Source: Clostridiales bacterium (GTDB lineage Bacteria; Bacillota; Clostridia; Oscillospirales; Oscillospiraceae). Taken from it: a stretch of DNA of 64,000 bases. The stretch covers positions 21,964-85,963 of the forward strand of contig JAJPXL010000136.1 of the NCBI GenBank assembly GCA_021205455.1, read 5' to 3'. Every line of letters starts with the position of its first letter. The first letter of the stretch is position 1. The position numbers and the translations under genes were made by a program. Below the pieces are notes generated by a model. The model searched no databases, was not told the origin of the DNA, and saw nothing but the letters and a program-made list of their open reading frames with translations. Below are positions 41,585 to 50,322 of this stretch, piece after piece.

Positions 41585-43378
41585 TTAATGGCTGCTTACC
41601 TTTTCCTGGTAGCTTTTGATGGCCTGCCGCGCCTCCGAGAGGGTGCGCTCCGCCTGATTCATCTCATCCTGCAATCCCTTTGCCAGCGAGAACGGCTTCC
41701 GGTCAAAGAACCTGCTGTCCTCCTCCAGCCGCTTCACAATCACATTCATCGCGGACAGGCGCGTTTGCAGGCTTGCCAGCTCGGTTTCCTTTTGGGTCAT
41801 GCCCTGGAACTCCAGCTCCAGCTGCTGATAGTCCTCAACGGCCTTCTGCTGGCGGGCCTGCGCCTCCGCCTGCCGCTCTGCCAGCAGCGCCCGCTGCTGC
41901 TCCTGCGCCTCGTTCTCCCGCTGCAGTCGGCTGATTTCCTGGTTCATTTGTTCGCAGTCCTTTATCCTGCGCTGCAAATCCGCCTGCTGCTGTGCCAGGG
42001 TGGCCTGGATCTTGTCCTCATTCTTCTGCTCCAGGGAGGCGTTCAACGCCTCTACCTCCGCCGTCATCTGCCTGGTCTTGTTGTCCACCGCCTGGATGGA
42101 GCGCAGCATACTCTCTTTTTTCGTTTTGACTGCGTCCAGCGCATCGTCGGCCTTCCGGTATGCGGCCTCTGCCTCGGCAAGGGCCTGGCGCTCCGCCTCG
42201 CTCTCCCGGAGCTTGCACGCAATGCCCTCCTGCAGCTCCGCCTGCTTCTTCCGGCTCTCCTCCACATCCTGGGTATGCAGCTCCAGCTGAGCGTTCAGCT
42301 CGGGCAAGACTGCGCTCTCCAGCCTCACGCGTTCCGCTTCCTGCACGTCCACCTGCGCTCGAAGGTCGGCTTCCATCTGCCGCAGGGCGTCGTTCTCCTG
42401 TCTGAGCGTATCCGCCCGATCGCCATATTGACGGTTCTTCTGTTCCAGCGCCGGATTCCCATGCTCCAGGCTGGCGATTTCCGCGACAAGCTCCTGCGTG
42501 CGGGTTTGCAGCGTCTCCTTCTCGTTTTTCAGCTGCTCCGCAAGGGGCGCCTTTTCCGCAAGGAGGGCCGCCTGCGCCTCCTTCTGACAGGTGAAGTGGT
42601 CAATGGCGGTGCAGGTCTCCTGATACGTCTGCTCCACCTCCGCCAGGGACGTTTGCAGCGCCGCAAGCTCGGCCTGCTGCCCCTCCAGCGCATCCTGATG
42701 CTGCCGGAGCTTCTGCGTCTCGGCAGCCAACGCCGCATTGCCTTCCGCAAGCGTCTGAATCTCCGACTGCAAGGCCGCAATATCGGCCTGGCTGGCTGCC
42801 CTGGCGCTGTCCAGCGCCTGCCGCTGGCCGGTAAGCTGCTCCCGGGTGGTTTGCAGCTCCTGCACAGATTCCTCCAGGGCGCGATTCTCCGCCCGCAGTC
42901 CTTCCAGGTCCAGCTGACGCAGGCTGTCCAGCTGAGCCGTCAGCGCCTGCCGCTCCGTTTGCAGGCGTTCGGCATCCTGCCGGCGCGTCTGCAATCGCTG
43001 GAGTTCCGCCCGGAGCTCTGCCACTTCCGCCTCCAGCTCTGCGGCGGCGGCCGCCTCCTGCTCCAGCTTTCCCTGCTCCTGCTCATAGGCGCTCACCTTC
43101 TGCTGGAGCGCCTGGGTGCGTTCCTGAAGCCGACGGTAGCGGGATTCGGCGGAAAGGGCCTGGGCATTGTTCTTTTCAATTTTGACAGGCAAATTGCACA
43201 GCCAAATCAGCTTGCTGGTCAGCTCATCGGAATCGCCCACCGGGCTGGTTTCTATCTTCTGTTGCGCCTTCTTTACGTCCAGCTCCAGATTTTGGAACAT
43301 CCCCAACAGCTCGTTCAGCGTCAGGTCGTCCCGGTCTCGGAATTTTTGAATGTCACTGCTGACGTTATCAAATCTCAT
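41585..43378 (-). CDS. Long coiled-coil protein
   Basis: The start is the ATG at 43378, eight bases after AGGAGG. The 597-residue protein has a short helical N-terminal domain (about 1-60). Then there is nearly unbroken heptad coiled coil to the C-terminus, rich in Glu, Gln, Ala, Arg and Leu (for example RLQTERQALTAQLDSL). No P-loop or hinge domain is present, so it is not an SMC protein. It may be a spacer or scaffold. It lies 50 bases after the Hsp70-like gene and 27 before the zinc-ribbon gene. Confidence 0.6.
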   Translation of the reverse strand: MRFDNVSSDIQKFRDRDDLTLNELLGMFQNLELDVKKAQQKIETSPVGDSDELTSKLIWLCNLPVKIEKNNAQALSAESRYRRLQERTQALQQKVSAYEQEQGKLEQEAAAAAELEAEVAELRAELQRLQTRRQDAERLQTERQALTAQLDSLRQLDLEGLRAENRALEESVQELQTTREQLTGQRQALDSARAASQADIAALQSEIQTLAEGNAALAAETQKLRQHQDALEGQQAELAALQTSLAEVEQTYQETCTAIDHFTCQKEAQAALLAEKAPLAEQLKNEKETLQTRTQELVAEIASLEHGNPALEQKNRQYGDRADTLRQENDALRQMEADLRAQVDVQEAERVRLESAVLPELNAQLELHTQDVEESRKKQAELQEGIACKLRESEAERQALAEAEAAYRKADDALDAVKTKKESMLRSIQAVDNKTRQMTAEVEALNASLEQKNEDKIQATLAQQQADLQRRIKDCEQMNQEISRLQRENEAQEQQRALLAERQAEAQARQQKAVEDYQQLELEFQGMTQKETELASLQTRLSAMNVIVKRLEEDSRFFDRKPFSLAKGLQDEMNQAERTLSEARQAIKSYQEKVSSH

Positions 43379-43428
43379 AGATGGCTCCTCCTGCATCAGA
43401 TAGGTTTAGGATACGCCTTCTGACCGCC

Positions 43429-45195
43429 CTATGTCCCACTCTCCGTGACAAACTTGGCCTCCGTCAGGCCAAACATCTTGTTATAATCGGACAGTTCAAT
43501 GGGGATGGTATGCCCCACAGACCTGGTCGTCGGCTCATAGTACTGCACCAGCATGGATACGATTTCAGACTCATCCATGGTAAAGCCGATGTGATGGAGC
43601 GGCTTTGAATACTTGTTGGGGAACTGCCGCTGATACTCATCCGTCATGTCCTGGTACGCCTTTATGATTTTATCCTGCATCGTGGGGGTCAGCGGCAGGA
43701 TGGTACCGGCGTGGGCGTCCTCATCCGTGCCGATCGACAGGTGCGTGATCGCGCTGGCGCCGTTTACGAAGGACGTGGGCGTTCCGGCGCTGCCGGACGC
43801 GCCGGATTGGCCGCAAATCCAGTACTCGTGTTTTGGAATCAGCTCCTGCCGGAAATTGATGGCGTAATGGAAGCGCTTATCCGTTTCGGTATAAATGCCG
43901 ATGCCATAGGGCGCTGTGCGCTTGATGGTCATAATGCCGGAGGCCAGCAGGGCCGCCCCCATGGAGACCGCGTATTCCCGGTCCTTCCCCAGGCTGTACT
44001 GGAACCGGCGGTCCCCGGTCCGGGAACGCTCAAAGTACCATTCCACCTGCTTTTGCACCAGGATAAACTTTCCGAATCCGCCAGCCAGCACCACATAGAA
44101 GTCGGGCTTGTTATGCTTCTTCGTCCAGGCCGTGACCTCTTTCATGCACTTTTCCAGCGTCGGGGCGATGATTTCATTATACGCCTGCATGAGGTGGGCA
44201 AAGGTGACGATGACCGGCTTTCTGCCATAGCGGATTTTGGCGAATTGCTCCGTATTGTCCAGCAAGTCGGTCAGCTCCGCGCCGCACTCCTCCACCGCAT
44301 ACCAGAGGCGTTTTTGGTTGTCGCTGCTGGAGTCCTTGCCGTTCTCTCCTCCGGCGTCCAGGGAGACCTGATCCATCAGCTTATTTTCCAGGGAGCTGAC
44401 CGCCTTCCGAAAGCTGGCATTCTTCGGAATGGCATCCGCATCGCCCCCCGTCGCCTCCGCGATGGCGAGCTGCATCACCCGCTCCATATACGCGATACCG
44501 GCATTTCCGATTTTGCCGTTTTCATTTTCCCCAAAGCCGGTACGGTACAGCACCTTAATTTCCACAGAGGCGCCCTGGGAATGCACCTCTGTCAGGGTCA
44601 AATCCAGCGTGCCGCCGCCGTAGTCGATAATGAGGAGGCGATAGCTCTGGGGCGCCGTCTCCCGATACCGGTAGGCGAAATACGCGCTGGCCGCCGCCGG
44701 CTCGCTGACCACATTCACATTCCTGACCTCCGGGATGCTGTCACAAATATCCCGCAGGATGGTGCGCCCGTCCATCTGCCCGTGCCGGACGGCGTTCTGG
44801 GTCGTCCACACCTCCGGCGCGCAGATGACAAGGTTCTCGATTTCAGAGGCCGCGTGATTGCTCAGAATCCTGTGAATCTGCTGCTGGAGGAACGCCCCCG
44901 CCACCCGCTTGGGGGTGTACTCCGCCGAATAATTCCGGCTGCTGAGGATGCGCTGGTCCTGTTCGTTCAGCAGCATTTTGAACGCGGAGAAGGAAAGCGC
45001 CTCCGGGTCCTCCAGCTGGATATGGGCTTTGGCGCTGTATCCGGTCAGGAGGTTGCCGTCATCGTCAATGCAGGCAACAGAGGGGATCGCCTCAGGGTCC
45101 TTCTCCCCCGGTTTGCACAATTCGATTTTTTTCTCAATCTCGTCATAAAACGAAAAGCTGGAATAAGTACTGCCAAAATCAACGCCCAGGTTCAT
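43429..45195 (-). CDS. Hsp70-like ATPase (divergent DnaK family)
   Basis: The start is the ATG at 45195 (MNLGVDFGSTYSSF). The 588-residue protein has the Hsp70/actin ATPase blocks: phosphate-1 LGVDFGSTYSSF, phosphate-2 LLIIDYGGGTLDLTL, and adenosine motif VVLAGGFGKFILVQ. The region after about residue 410 does not read like the DnaK substrate-binding domain. It carries an unusual GQSGASGSAG stretch and a final DYNKMFGLTEAKF. No dnaJ or grpE is nearby. It is the first gene of the nine-gene operon, which suggests a dedicated chaperone or ATP-driven clamp. The ribosome binding site is weak. Confidence 0.82.
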   Translation of the reverse strand: MNLGVDFGSTYSSFSFYDEIEKKIELCKPGEKDPEAIPSVACIDDDGNLLTGYSAKAHIQLEDPEALSFSAFKMLLNEQDQRILSSRNYSAEYTPKRVAGAFLQQQIHRILSNHAASEIENLVICAPEVWTTQNAVRHGQMDGRTILRDICDSIPEVRNVNVVSEPAAASAYFAYRYRETAPQSYRLLIIDYGGGTLDLTLTEVHSQGASVEIKVLYRTGFGENENGKIGNAGIAYMERVMQLAIAEATGGDADAIPKNASFRKAVSSLENKLMDQVSLDAGGENGKDSSSDNQKRLWYAVEECGAELTDLLDNTEQFAKIRYGRKPVIVTFAHLMQAYNEIIAPTLEKCMKEVTAWTKKHNKPDFYVVLAGGFGKFILVQKQVEWYFERSRTGDRRFQYSLGKDREYAVSMGAALLASGIMTIKRTAPYGIGIYTETDKRFHYAINFRQELIPKHEYWICGQSGASGSAGTPTSFVNGASAITHLSIGTDEDAHAGTILPLTPTMQDKIIKAYQDMTDEYQRQFPNKYSKPLHHIGFTMDESEIVSMLVQYYEPTTRSVGHTIPIELSDYNKMFGLTEAKFVTESGT

Positions 45196-45311
45196 CCATG
45201 CCACCCCTAAACACCCGTCTCGCTCTGACGCATCCGCGCGCGCCATACCGTTCAGCCCGTGCGGAGCCCGCCTGCAAGGGGCCATTGTGCAGTCAAAACG
45301 AAACAGAAAAA

Positions 45312-45354
45312 ATTATACTGTGGTTATTATAACATAATCTATCAAACTTTGGAA
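45312..45354 (-). promoter_or_regulatory. AT-rich promoter region of the Hsp70/AAA operon
   Basis: The gap from the operon to the RCC1 genes (45196-45435) contains an AT-rich block unlike its surroundings. On the minus strand TATAAT occurs at 45331-45326, with TTCCAA 17 bases upstream (45354-45349). A second TATAAT lies at 45317-45312. Neither -35 is strong. I see no other feature in the gap. Confidence 0.5.
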
Positions 45355-45435
45355 TAGTTTTATATATTTTTTGTTTTCCTGTCAGCCGTTTTTCTGCGGA
45401 GGCAAGGCTGCCCTGCGCGTTTGTTCAGAGGTTCC

Positions 45436-46581
45436 CTAGCCCGTCACATTGCACTGACCGAACTGATTGCTTCCCACGGCCACCATTGTGCCGTCGGATC
45501 GCAGCCCCACCGTATGGTTATCCCCGGCGGCCACGGCTACGATATCCGTCCAGCCTTCCACATTGCACTGACCAAAGCTGTTGTCCCCCACGGCCACCGC
45601 TCTGCCGTCAGACCGCAGGCCCACCGTGTACTCATCCCCGGCGGCCACTGCCAGAATGTCCGTCCAATCCTTCACATCGCATTGGTCACGGTTATTGTCT
45701 CCCACGGCCACAACGGTGCCGTCAAACCGCAGCCCCACCGTGTGGTTATCCCCGGCGGCTACGGCCACGATGTTGGTCCAACTGACCACGCTGCACTGAC
45801 CATAGAAGGCGCCTCCCACGGCGGTCACCGTGCCGTCGCACCGCAGCCCAACCGTGTGATGGTATCCGGCGGCTACGGCGGCCATCTCTGTCCAGCCGCC
45901 TACGCTGCACTGGCCGAAGGTGTTCCGCCCCACGGCTACCACGGTGCCGCCGGGCCGCAGGCCCACCGTGTGGTTGGCACCGGCGGTCACAGCAATGATA
46001 TTGGTCCAGCGCTGCACGTTGCACTGGCCATCGTCGTTCTCCCCCACGGCCGCAACGGTGCCGTCAGAACGCAGGCCCACAATATAACTGTCCCCGGCGG
46101 ACACTCCGATAATGTCCTTCCAGGACTTTACGCTATACTGGTCAAAGCGGTTATCCCCCGCCACAGCCACGGTTCCGTCCTCCCGTATGGCAATCGTCGT
46201 CTGCCTTCCGCAGGCAATTACGGAGCCGCGGCAAAAGCCCTTGCCGGCCTCCCCGCTCGCCGGCTGGTACCATTGGGGTTCCGTCCTGAACCGCGGCGCC
46301 CATCTGAGCCCTGCCGGTGTGTGGCAATTCGTGCAGATATGCTGCCGCAGCTTCGTGGAGACGTAGAAGGTCACGCCGCCGCAGGTGGGGCAGGTCAGCG
46401 CCCCCGGCACCAGCTTCCGCTGCCAGTCCGCAGTTAGGGCGGACACCGGCCTGGCCCCGGCAGGAAGAGGCGCGGTCAGCGTCCCATAGCGCTCATAGTC
46501 GCGGCTGCGGTCATAACCGCATTTGGGGCAAACCCACGGGTCGGAGCATTCCGCCCGGCAGACTGGACAAATCCATACCAT
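45436..46581 (-). CDS. Zinc-ribbon RCC1-type beta-propeller protein, copy 1
   Basis: The 381-residue protein has two N-terminal zinc ribbons (CPVCRAE with CPKCGY; CPTCGG with CTNCHT). A propeller of seven repeats of 38 residues follows. The repeat reads roughly NHTVGLRSDGTVVAVGDN, then GQCNV, a W, and IVAVAAG. The last repeat is shorter. RCC1 propellers bind protein partners. There is no signal peptide. It lies 28 bases after its paralogue and 240 bases upstream of the Hsp70-like gene, same strand, so it may serve the same system (inference). Confidence 0.82.
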   Translation of the reverse strand: MVWICPVCRAECSDPWVCPKCGYDRSRDYERYGTLTAPLPAGARPVSALTADWQRKLVPGALTCPTCGGVTFYVSTKLRQHICTNCHTPAGLRWAPRFRTEPQWYQPASGEAGKGFCRGSVIACGRQTTIAIREDGTVAVAGDNRFDQYSVKSWKDIIGVSAGDSYIVGLRSDGTVAAVGENDDGQCNVQRWTNIIAVTAGANHTVGLRPGGTVVAVGRNTFGQCSVGGWTEMAAVAAGYHHTVGLRCDGTVTAVGGAFYGQCSVVSWTNIVAVAAGDNHTVGLRFDGTVVAVGDNNRDQCDVKDWTDILAVAAGDEYTVGLRSDGRAVAVGDNSFGQCNVEGWTDIVAVAAGDNHTVGLRSDGTMVAVGSNQFGQCNVTG

Positions 46582-46609
46582 TGTGTTCTTCCTCTTTCAT
46601 TGGGTGCGG

Positions 46610-47785
46610 TCAGGGTTGGGGCTCCGGAAAGGCGATATTGCGCCACTGCTTCACATTGCACTGGCCGCTCTGGTTTGCCCCTGCGGCGACCACCGTACCA
46701 TCCGCCCGCAGCCCTACCGTATGATTGGCCCCGGCCGCTACCGCGACCATATTTTTCCAGCCGGTTACGCTGCACTGGCCTTTGTTCTTCTCACCCACGG
46801 CGACCACAGTGCCATCGGATTTCAGCCCTACCGTATGCAGTTCCCCGGCGGACACGGCAACGATATTTGCCCAGCCCTGCACATTGCGTTGCCCCCGCTC
46901 GTTTTTTCCTGCGGTAACCACTGTGCCATCGATACGCAGGCCAACCGTATGATACACCCCGGCGGCCACCGCCGCGACATCATGCCAGTCATCCACATTG
47001 CTCTGCCCATAGAAGTTCGTCCCCACAGCGACCACTCTATGGTCTGCCCGCAGCCCCACCGTATGGTCGCCTCCGGCAGCCACCGCAATGATATTGGTCC
47101 AGTCGCCCACATTACACTGTCCGTCTCCGTTGCCGCCCACGGCCACAACGGTACCGTCCGCTTTCAGCCCTACCGTGTGCCAGCGTCCGGCGGCGATAGC
47201 GATGATGTCCGTCCAGCTGCCTACCTCACATTGACCGCTCCAGTTGCTCCCTGTAGCTACAACGGTTCCGTCAGAGCGCAACCCCACCGTGTGATTGCCG
47301 CCGACGGCCACCGCGATCAGATTCTTCCAGCTTTCCACCCTGCACTGTCCAAAGCGGTTATTGCCCGCCGCAACACACGTTCCGTCAGCTAAGACGGCTG
47401 CGGTGGTATCTGCCCCGCAGGCAAGCGTAGCACAGCTGCGTGGGACGATGAGAGGCTTTGCAGCGGAGGTGCCAGCAGTAATATGGTTCGCCCGAGGCTC
47501 CTGCACCAGCGGTACCGCTTTGCGGCAGCGGGTGCAAATCAGCTGCCCCAACTGCACAGAGTAGTAAAACGTCGTGCTGCCGCAGTCGGGGCAGGCCAGC
47601 GCCCCAGGCACCAGCTTCCGCTGCCAGTCCGCGGCCAGGGCGGGCACCGGCTTGGCCCCGGCAGGAAGAGGCGCGGTCAGCGTCCCATAGCGCTCATAGT
47701 CACAGGTACAGTCAAAGCCGCATTCCTTACAAAAGCTCCCACCACCACCGTTTTCGGCATGGCACACAGGGCAAGTCCACGTCAT
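46610..47785 (-). CDS. Zinc-ribbon RCC1-type beta-propeller protein, copy 2
   Basis: The 391-residue protein is a tandem paralogue of the next gene. It has the same double zinc ribbon (CPVCHAE/CKECGF; CPDCGS/CTRCRK), the same DYERYGTLTAPLPAGA linker, and again seven 38-residue RCC1 repeats. The linkers are nearly identical but individual blades differ. Duplication was therefore followed by divergence of the propeller faces, as expected if the copies bind different partners. A promoter lies upstream at 47837-47865. Confidence 0.82.
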   Translation of the reverse strand: MTWTCPVCHAENGGGGSFCKECGFDCTCDYERYGTLTAPLPAGAKPVPALAADWQRKLVPGALACPDCGSTTFYYSVQLGQLICTRCRKAVPLVQEPRANHITAGTSAAKPLIVPRSCATLACGADTTAAVLADGTCVAAGNNRFGQCRVESWKNLIAVAVGGNHTVGLRSDGTVVATGSNWSGQCEVGSWTDIIAIAAGRWHTVGLKADGTVVAVGGNGDGQCNVGDWTNIIAVAAGGDHTVGLRADHRVVAVGTNFYGQSNVDDWHDVAAVAAGVYHTVGLRIDGTVVTAGKNERGQRNVQGWANIVAVSAGELHTVGLKSDGTVVAVGEKNKGQCSVTGWKNMVAVAAGANHTVGLRADGTVVAAGANQSGQCNVKQWRNIAFPEPQP

Positions 47786-47836
47786 CCTTCATCATCCCCT
47801 CAACGGTTTCCCGTAAATTTGATCCTATGCGTTTCA

Positions 47837-47865
47837 ATTATAGCATATTGGTACTATTTTGAAAA
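47837..47865 (-). promoter_or_regulatory. Promoter of the RCC1 gene pair
   Basis: On the minus strand TTTTCA (47865-47860), exactly 17 bases, then TATAAT (47842-47837), about 50 bases before the start codon of copy 2. Confidence 0.6.
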
Positions 47866-47896
47866 GAATAAATGTTCCTTTTTTTACGGCATTCAC

Positions 47897-47940
47897 AAAA
47901 ATACGCAGGGGGACTGCACGAAACCGCAATCCCTCTGCGT
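47897..47940 (-). terminator. Terminator of the nfnAB-like operon
   Basis: On the minus strand ACGCAGAGGGA pairs with TCCCCCTGCGT (one mismatch) around a small inner stem, followed by ATTTTTG. It begins 13 bases after the stop codon. Confidence 0.8.
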
Positions 47941-47952
47941 ACTGATTGGTTT

Positions 47953-49362
47953 TTATTTGTTCTTGATATAGGTGTCAATGGCGGCGGCGGCCTTCTTCCC
48001 GGCTCCCATAGCCAGGATGACCGTGGCCGCGCCGGTGACTGCGTCGCCGCCGGCGAACACGCCCTCACGGGTGGTGGTGACGCCGTCCTCCCCTACCAGC
48101 AGGCAGCCCTTGCGGTTGGCCTCCAGGCCGGGGGTGGTGGAGCGAATCAGCGGATTGGGGGAGGTGCCCAGGGCCATGATGACGGTGTCCACATCCAGCA
48201 CGAACTCGCTGCCGGGGATAGCGATGGGGCGGCGGCGGCCGGAGGCGTCCGGCTCGCCCAGCTCCATGCGGATGCAGCGCATCCCGGCCACCCGGCCGGT
48301 GGGCTTGCCGTCCTCAGTGACGCCGCCCAGAATCTCCACCGGGTTGCACAGAGTCAGGAACTCAATGCCCTCCTCCTTGGCGTGCTCGATTTCTTCATTC
48401 CGGGCGGGCATCTCCGCCTCGCCGCGGCGATAGACAATGTAAACGTGCTCCGCGCCCAGACGCTTGGCGCAGCGACAGCCGTCCATAGCTACGTTGCCGC
48501 CGCCCACCACAGCCACCGCATGGCTCTTCAGCACAGGGGTGTCGTAGTCCTCCAGGTAGCCCTTCATCAGGTTGATACGGGTCAGGTACTCGTTGGCGGA
48601 GCAGACGCCTGCCAGCCCCTCGCCGGGGATGTTCATAAACATGGGCAGGCCCGCGCCTGTGCCGATGAAGACGGCCTCAAAGCCCATCTCGTCCAGCAGC
48701 TCGTCGATGGACAGCACCTTGCCCATGACCATGTCGGTCATAATGGTGACGCCCAGGGCCTTCAGCTTGTCCACCTCACCGGCCACGATGCTCTTGGGGA
48801 GACGGAACTCCGGAATGCCATAGACCAGCACGCCGCCTGCGGTGTGGAACGCCTCAAAAATCGTGACCTCATAGCCCATCTTCGCCAAGTCGGCGGCGCA
48901 GGTCAGGCCGGAGGGGCCGGAGCCCACCACGGCAACCTTGTGCCCGTTGGAGGCGGGCTTCTCCGGCAGCTCGTCGCTGTGCTCCCGGTGCCAGTCCGCC
49001 ACAAAGCGCTCCAGCCGACCGATGCCCACCGGCTCGGTCTTGACGCCGCGGACGCACTTGGACTCGCACTGGCTCTCCTGGGGGCAGACGCGGCCGGAGA
49101 TGGCGGGCAGAGCGTTGGTGCTGGCCACCACCTGGTAGGCGCCTTCAAAGTCGCCTGCCACGATTTTCTGAATGAAGTGGGGGATCTGCACGTTCACAGG
49201 GCAGCCCTGGACACACAGCGGCTTCTTGCAGTTCAGGCACCGGGCCGCTTCCCCCTGGGCCATCTCGATGGTGTAGCCCAGGGCTACCTCTTCAAAGTTC
49301 TTATTTCTGACATCCGGCTCCTGGGAGGGCATCGGAGTCTTGTTGGGGCTCATGTTTGCCAT
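47953..49362 (-). CDS. NfnB/GltD-like NADPH oxidoreductase, large subunit
   Basis: The 469-residue flavoprotein has N-terminal cysteines for iron-sulphur clusters (CLNCKKPLC, CPVNVQIPHFI, CPQESQCESKC). An FAD site VAVVGSGPSGLTCA and a second dinucleotide site VAVVGGGNVAMDGCRCAKRLG follow, then a final FAD contact GVFAGGDAVTGAATVI. Such proteins are annotated as glutamate synthase small subunit. Next to the ferredoxin-NADP reductase-like partner they more likely form NfnAB, which couples NADH, NADPH and ferredoxin. No glutamate synthase large subunit is in the window. AGGAGG precedes the ATG. Confidence 0.85.
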   Translation of the reverse strand: MANMSPNKTPMPSQEPDVRNKNFEEVALGYTIEMAQGEAARCLNCKKPLCVQGCPVNVQIPHFIQKIVAGDFEGAYQVVASTNALPAISGRVCPQESQCESKCVRGVKTEPVGIGRLERFVADWHREHSDELPEKPASNGHKVAVVGSGPSGLTCAADLAKMGYEVTIFEAFHTAGGVLVYGIPEFRLPKSIVAGEVDKLKALGVTIMTDMVMGKVLSIDELLDEMGFEAVFIGTGAGLPMFMNIPGEGLAGVCSANEYLTRINLMKGYLEDYDTPVLKSHAVAVVGGGNVAMDGCRCAKRLGAEHVYIVYRRGEAEMPARNEEIEHAKEEGIEFLTLCNPVEILGGVTEDGKPTGRVAGMRCIRMELGEPDASGRRRPIAIPGSEFVLDVDTVIMALGTSPNPLIRSTTPGLEANRKGCLLVGEDGVTTTREGVFAGGDAVTGAATVILAMGAGKKAAAAIDTYIKNK

Positions 49363-49376
49363 AATGCGATTCCTCC

Positions 49377-50231
49377 TTACTGAATGAGATCCTTGCCCAG
49401 CTTCTCAAAGCGGCACATATGATCCTTGACCATCTGCGCCTCCTGATCGCGGTAGGTGCCGTTGCGGTTCATCAGCTCGTCAAAATCCACCTGGTAGCCG
49501 TCAAACTCCGGCCCGTCCACGCAGGCGAACTTCATCTTCCCGCCTACGCTGACGCGGCATCCGCCGCACATGCCTGTGCCGTCGATCATAATGGGGTTCA
49601 GGGAGACCCGACAGGGCACCCCAAAGGGCTCCGCCGTCTTCACCACGAACTTCATCATGGGTACGGGGCCGATGGCGATGATGACATCATACCGCTTCCC
49701 CGCCTCCAGCAGCTGCTGCTCCTTGGCGGTGGTGAAGCCCTTCTCCCCATAGGAGCCGTCGTCGGTCATGAGGTAGAAGTTGTCACAGGCGTTCTTAAAG
49801 TCCTCCTCCAGAATCACCAGATCCTTATTCCGGAAGCCCACGATGACATCCGTCTCCACCCCGGCGTCGTGGAAGCCCTTCGCCACGGGGTAGGCAATGG
49901 CCGTGCCCAGGCCGCCGCCGATAACGCAGGCGCTCTTGACGCCCTCCATCTCGGTGGGCTTCCCCAGGGGGCCGACGAAGTCCAGCAGGTACTCCCCTTC
50001 CTCCATCTTCGCCAGCGCCTGGGTGGTCAGACCCACCAGTTGGAAGATGATGGTGATGGTACCCTTCTCCCGGTCAAAGCCGCCGATGGTCAGCGGGAGC
50101 CGCTCTCCCTTTTCATCAATGCGGAGAATGATGAACTGACCTGGCTGCGCCTTTCTTGCCACAAAAGGCGCTTCCACCTCCAGAAGTGCGATGGTCGGAT
50201 TCAGAATTTCTTTTCGGACGATTCGATACAT
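49377..50231 (-). CDS. NfnA-like ferredoxin-NADP reductase subunit
   Basis: The 284-residue protein has an FAD-binding barrel (RIDEKGERLPLTIGGFDREK). An NAD-binding part follows (SACVIGGGLGTAIAYPVAKG). A C-terminal 2Fe-2S cysteine set is present (GTGMCGGCRVSVGGKMKFACVDG). This is the NfnA/SudB and PyrK-like plan. It precedes the NfnB-like gene by 14 bases, so the two form the heterodimer. The complex would balance NADPH and reduced ferredoxin in an anaerobe. Confidence 0.88.
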   Translation of the reverse strand: MYRIVRKEILNPTIALLEVEAPFVARKAQPGQFIILRIDEKGERLPLTIGGFDREKGTITIIFQLVGLTTQALAKMEEGEYLLDFVGPLGKPTEMEGVKSACVIGGGLGTAIAYPVAKGFHDAGVETDVIVGFRNKDLVILEEDFKNACDNFYLMTDDGSYGEKGFTTAKEQQLLEAGKRYDVIIAIGPVPMMKFVVKTAEPFGVPCRVSLNPIMIDGTGMCGGCRVSVGGKMKFACVDGPEFDGYQVDFDELMNRNGTYRDQEAQMVKDHMCRFEKLGKDLIQ

Positions 50232-50322
50232 ACGCTCTCTTTGCTCCTTTTCGTTTTTATGTACGCTGCATATACAGCAAAAAAGCAGACAGCCTCCACA
50301 CCGTATGCCTTTTTACGAATTG

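Noticed and set aside
39500-43423. A 1307-codon open frame on the plus strand
   Set aside because: It runs antisense to four genes with clear domains and ribosome binding sites on the minus strand. Long antisense frames are common in GC-rich coiled-coil genes. It has no ribosome binding site or motif.
45436-47380. Possible CRISPR-like or non-coding tandem repeat (114-base period)
   Set aside because: The repeat keeps reading frame, with changes mostly at third positions, and encodes RCC1 blades. There are no unique spacers and no cas genes.
33045-47785. Integrated mobile island
   Set aside because: The block is large and unusual, but I found no integrase, transposase, tRNA boundary, flanking repeat or obvious base-composition break apart from the AT-rich promoter near 45.3 kb.
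47953-49362. Glutamate synthase small subunit as the primary call
   Set aside because: The sequence alone allows it, but no large subunit is present. The 14-base spacing to an NfnA/SudB-like gene favours the Nfn-type complex.
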